The notes under the pieces were generated by a model, which did not search any database, was not told the DNA's origin, and saw only the letters and a list, made by a program, of their open reading frames with translations. This document shows, piece by piece, positions 5,520-8,078 of a stretch of 8,078 nucleotides of DNA. The stretch comes from Cellvibrionaceae bacterium (GTDB lineage: Bacteria > Pseudomonadota > Gammaproteobacteria > Pseudomonadales > Cellvibrionaceae). The stretch lies in NCBI GenBank assembly GCA_021151525.1, contig JAGKXD010000146.1, positions 1 to 8,078 of the forward strand, read 5' to 3'. The stretch's first letter is position 1, and every line of letters starts with the position of its first letter. The position numbers were made by a program, and so were the translations under genes.

Positions 5520-8078
5520 TCATTTGTGAAAAGAAACATCCAACAAATGCAATTCGCTTTCTGATTTAGCAGCAGTGTGAATCACCAAATAAAGATCCTG
5601 CATACCTGTTTGCGCTTGCAACTTAAGTTCTGTGCGAGCGTAAGCATCATCAGCACTAGCAATATTTTCCCCTTTGGCAAGCAGAGGTCCGGTAGCAGAA
5701 CCGCTGTGCAACTCATATTGCCAATTGGTATCTTTCAAGGTTGACCATGCGCCAATTTTCAAAGCACTGATGCTCGTTAAATCGTAATGCCCGAGCGGCA
5801 CACTTACAGCAGTGGTACTAGCCGGCAATTTAACAGTGTCGCGTTTGTGATGACGGGCTTTCTCAATCGATTTATCTGCCAAGCCAAAATCAAATACTGG
5901 GTACAAGAAGAAACGTGCCGGTACTAACGTCACAACTTTCTTAACGCCAATAGGCGCTATACCTGCACTGCCTTTATCGGTGTAGCTAGTTACCAGCTCG
6001 AATGCTTGTGAACTTAAATCACCGGGCTCACCAGCAGAATCAAAGGCTTTTTGATCTAAAGCGTTAGGCGTAACATTTAACGAACCTTGCAAAGGCAGTG
6101 ATTTTTTCGTGTTTGCCAACGACAAAACAAATGTTGCTAATGCTGTTCTATCTTCATCACTCAAAGTTGCAAAGGACGGCATATTTAATTCGCCCCACGC
6201 ACCACTGCCACCTTTCTTAATTTTATTGACTAAATAGTTCAAACCATTTTTGTCATTCTTGTAGCGCGCAGCAACATCTTTAAATGCAGGGCCCACCACT
6301 TTGACATCAAAGCTATGGCAAGCCTTACAACCATTGGCCTCCATAATTCCTTTCGCTACAGTTGCTACGTCAGCTTGCTGATGTCCTTGAGCTGCCGGTG
6401 CATTAGCATCTTTTTTAGGCTCAAATGCGATCGCGAGATTGGCATCATCATTTGCAATAACACCGTCTTCTTTATCGCTCACCGCAACAGAATATTTAAT
6501 TGATGAAGTGTTTGGCCAATAGAAAGATTGATTCCCATCCAACTTAACATCAATAGTCGCAGGCTCATTACCGACTAATACTTTGGCTTCTGCACTCGCC
6601 GTTGAACCCGCGGGATCTTTTACATCTAATTTGACAATGTGTTCGCCCGGCTCGTTAATTAAAATTTCCTGCTGTTCATTGACCCCCAACACTGTAACTT
6701 TTCCGTTGCCAGATTTTACCGACCAACTATAAGTTAATTTGTCGCCATCCAAATCGAATGAAGATTTTGCATCAGCGATTGCTTTGAAAGGTGCAGCGCC
6801 TTGCGTTTTATCGAAGCTAATTTTTGCAACTGGTGGACGATTGTTTGGGCCAGCGTACTCGATGCGACTCAAGCTAGCTTCAGGATTGCCTTTAAACCAA
6901 GCTTTTCCGTATTCGAGTACATAGAAAGTACCATCAGGTGCAAAGCGCGCATCAATGGGGGATGTGTATTCAATTTGTGGAGCAAAGGGTTCAATTTTAA
7001 TAACTCTGTTTGCATCATCAAAACTAACTGCCTTCACCCAGTTACGCATGAAATCAACAATAAACAATTTGTTATTGAAATACGCGGGCAAGCGATGCTC
7101 ACTCGCAGGGTAATCGTCAGCATGATAGACATCTGCCACCAAAGCCATACGACCGCCCTTGCCTAATTCAGGGAATTGATCTGACGGACCATAGGGGTAC
7201 CACAACAAAGGTGGCTGCGCTGGTGGCAATTGTTTTAAACCTGTATTGCGCGGTGAATTATTAACAGGCGCTAAAGGATTAAAAAACTTTTCAGATTTGC
7301 CTGTCGCATAATCATAATCTTTGTAGGCAAAGTTATTGCCCACAAACAATGGCCAGCCAAAATTACCGGCTTTAGTGACACGGTTAATTTCATCGTAACC
7401 GCGCGAGCCTTTAAGTGGTGAGTCTTCACCGGCATCTGGACCAATATCACCGTAGAATAAAGTAGAGGTTGGTTTGTCGTAAGTAATTTTGTATGCGTTA
7501 CGCGTACCCATTACGTAAATTTCTGGACGACCATCTTTCGCATCGGCAAACAAATTGCCTTTAGGAATATCGTAGCCGCCCGATTCTTTTGGAAGAATGC
7601 GCAACACTTTACCGCGGAAATCTTGCGTATTACCAGCACCGCGCAAAGCATCACTCTTTGCAGCATCTTCACGCATATCTAATGGGCCGTAACCTTCTTC
7701 AGTAAAGGGATTAGAGTTATCGCCCGTGGAAACAAATAATTCACCGTTATTGCCAAATTGCAAATCGCCGCCGGTGTGACAGCAGTTTTGGTCAATGTGA
7801 TATTCCCAAAAAATTTCTTCAGATTTGTTGTCGAGTTTTCCATCAACCCATTTAAAACGTGACAGGCGCTCTACTGAACTTCCATCTTCTTTTGCAGCAT
7901 TATAAGTTGCATAAATATTGTGGTTTTTATCGAAGTTTGGATCCACAGCAAAACCTAATAAACCAAATTCGATGGAACCGTGTGGATCTACTACAATTTT
8001 ACCGGCATCGCGCGCTTCGCCAGTTTTGTAATCCACTAGCAAAATACTACCGCCGCGCTGAGCAATGAGTGCATCACC
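5520..8078 (-). CDS. PQQ-dependent sugar dehydrogenase-like protein fused to PKD, cytochrome c and a C-terminal beta-sandwich domain (5' end beyond window)
   Basis: The frame stays open to the right edge, so the N-terminus is missing. The TTG at 8040-8042 is not the real start: twelve more in-frame codons (8043-8078, encoding GDALIAQRGGSI) continue the propeller. Five parts are visible. (1) A soluble glucose dehydrogenase-type beta-propeller (about 6855-8078) with CCHTGGDL, STGDNSNPF, GTRNAYKI, RGYDEINRV and GNFGWP; its His (7776-7778) and Arg (7500-7502) line up with the catalytic-region His and Arg of Acinetobacter sGDH. (2) A PKD domain (about 6570-6842), with DLDGDKLTYSWSV. (3) An Ig-like linker (about 6408-6563), with VSDKEDG. 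(4) A class I cytochrome c of the c551 type (about 6114-6365), with haem site CKACH (6315-6329) and axial Met in NMPSF (6180-6182). (5) A C-terminal beta-sandwich resembling carbohydrate-binding modules (5523 to about 6095). It probably oxidises a sugar or similar alcohol outside the cytoplasm and passes electrons to its own haem. Substrate and cofactor use are inferred; export is expected because haem c is attached in the periplasm. Confidence 0.88.
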   Translation of the reverse strand, partial: GDALIAQRGGSILLVDYKTGEARDAGKIVVDPHGSIEFGLLGFAVDPNFDKNHNIYATYNAAKEDGSSVERLSRFKWVDGKLDNKSEEIFWEYHIDQNCCHTGGDLQFGNNGELFVSTGDNSNPFTEEGYGPLDMREDAAKSDALRGAGNTQDFRGKVLRILPKESGGYDIPKGNLFADAKDGRPEIYVMGTRNAYKITYDKPTSTLFYGDIGPDAGEDSPLKGSRGYDEINRVTKAGNFGWPLFVGNNFAYKDYDYATGKSEKFFNPLAPVNNSPRNTGLKQLPPAQPPLLWYPYGPSDQFPELGKGGRMALVADVYHADDYPASEHRLPAYFNNKLFIVDFMRNWVKAVSFDDANRVIKIEPFAPQIEYTSPIDARFAPDGTFYVLEYGKAWFKGNPEASLSRIEYAGPNNRPPVAKISFDKTQGAAPFKAIADAKSSFDLDGDKLTYSWSVKSGNGKVTVLGVNEQQEILINEPGEHIVKLDVKDPAGSTASAEAKVLVGNEPATIDVKLDGNQSFYWPNTSSIKYSVAVSDKEDGVIANDDANLAIAFEPKKDANAPAAQGHQQADVATVAKGIMEANGCKACHSFDVKVVGPAFKDVAARYKNDKNGLNYLVNKIKKGGSGAWGELNMPSFATLSDEDRTALATFVLSLANTKKSLPLQGSLNVTPNALDQKAFDSAGEPGDLSSQAFELVTSYTDKGSAGIAPIGVKKVVTLVPARFFLYPVFDFGLADKSIEKARHHKRDTVKLPASTTAVSVPLGHYDLTSISALKIGAWSTLKDTNWQYELHSGSATGPLLAKGENIASADDAYARTELKLQAQTGMQDLYLVIHTAAKSESELHLLDVSFHK

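Noticed and set aside
6801..7166. 121-codon plus-strand open frame inside the dehydrogenase gene
   Set aside because: It lies wholly antisense to a well-supported coding sequence and has no recognisable domain.
8040..8042. TTG as the start codon of the minus-strand dehydrogenase
   Set aside because: The frame continues upstream to the window edge and the extra residues GDALIAQRGGSI fit the propeller family. A real start would need a signal peptide, so it must lie outside the window.

Overview
The window looks like chromosomal DNA from a gammaproteobacterium. The DAHP synthase and exonuclease III proteins read like close relatives of the E. coli enzymes, and the G+C content is moderate. The large PQQ-dehydrogenase/PKD/cytochrome c fusion is of a kind I associate with polysaccharide degraders such as Cellvibrio, Saccharophagus or Teredinibacter. 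A Cellvibrio-like source is my inference and rests on protein resemblance only. I see no transposase, integrase, CRISPR array, tRNA or rRNA.

Layout, left to right. (1) 1-170 is a leader region with a possible promoter for aroF. (2) 171-1244, plus strand, is aroF, the first enzyme of aromatic amino acid synthesis, followed by a strong intrinsic terminator. (3) 1305-1580 is non-coding and holds a 14-bp palindrome and a repeated GTTTAAC motif. (4) 1581-1991, plus strand, is a 136-residue protein I do not recognise. (5) 1992-2434 is a second long non-coding stretch with several small inverted repeats. (6) 2435-4540, plus strand, is prc (tsp), a periplasmic tail-specific protease with all catalytic residues present, ended by an intrinsic terminator. 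(7) 4609-5421, plus strand, is xthA, exonuclease III. (8) A near-perfect bidirectional terminator at 5464-5502 separates xthA from the convergent minus-strand gene. (9) From 5520 to beyond the right edge, minus strand, lies a large putatively exported oxidoreductase: PQQ-type beta-propeller, PKD domain, Ig-like linker, c-type cytochrome and a C-terminal beta-sandwich. Its N-terminus is outside the window.

The genes look like independent transcription units rather than a pathway operon: strong terminators follow aroF, prc and xthA, and the unknown gene stands alone between long gaps. Most of the window is ordinary housekeeping sequence. The parts most worth a second look are the multi-domain dehydrogenase-cytochrome fusion, the unidentified small gene with its flanking gaps, and the position of the prc terminator immediately before xthA, which leaves little room for a separate xthA promoter.
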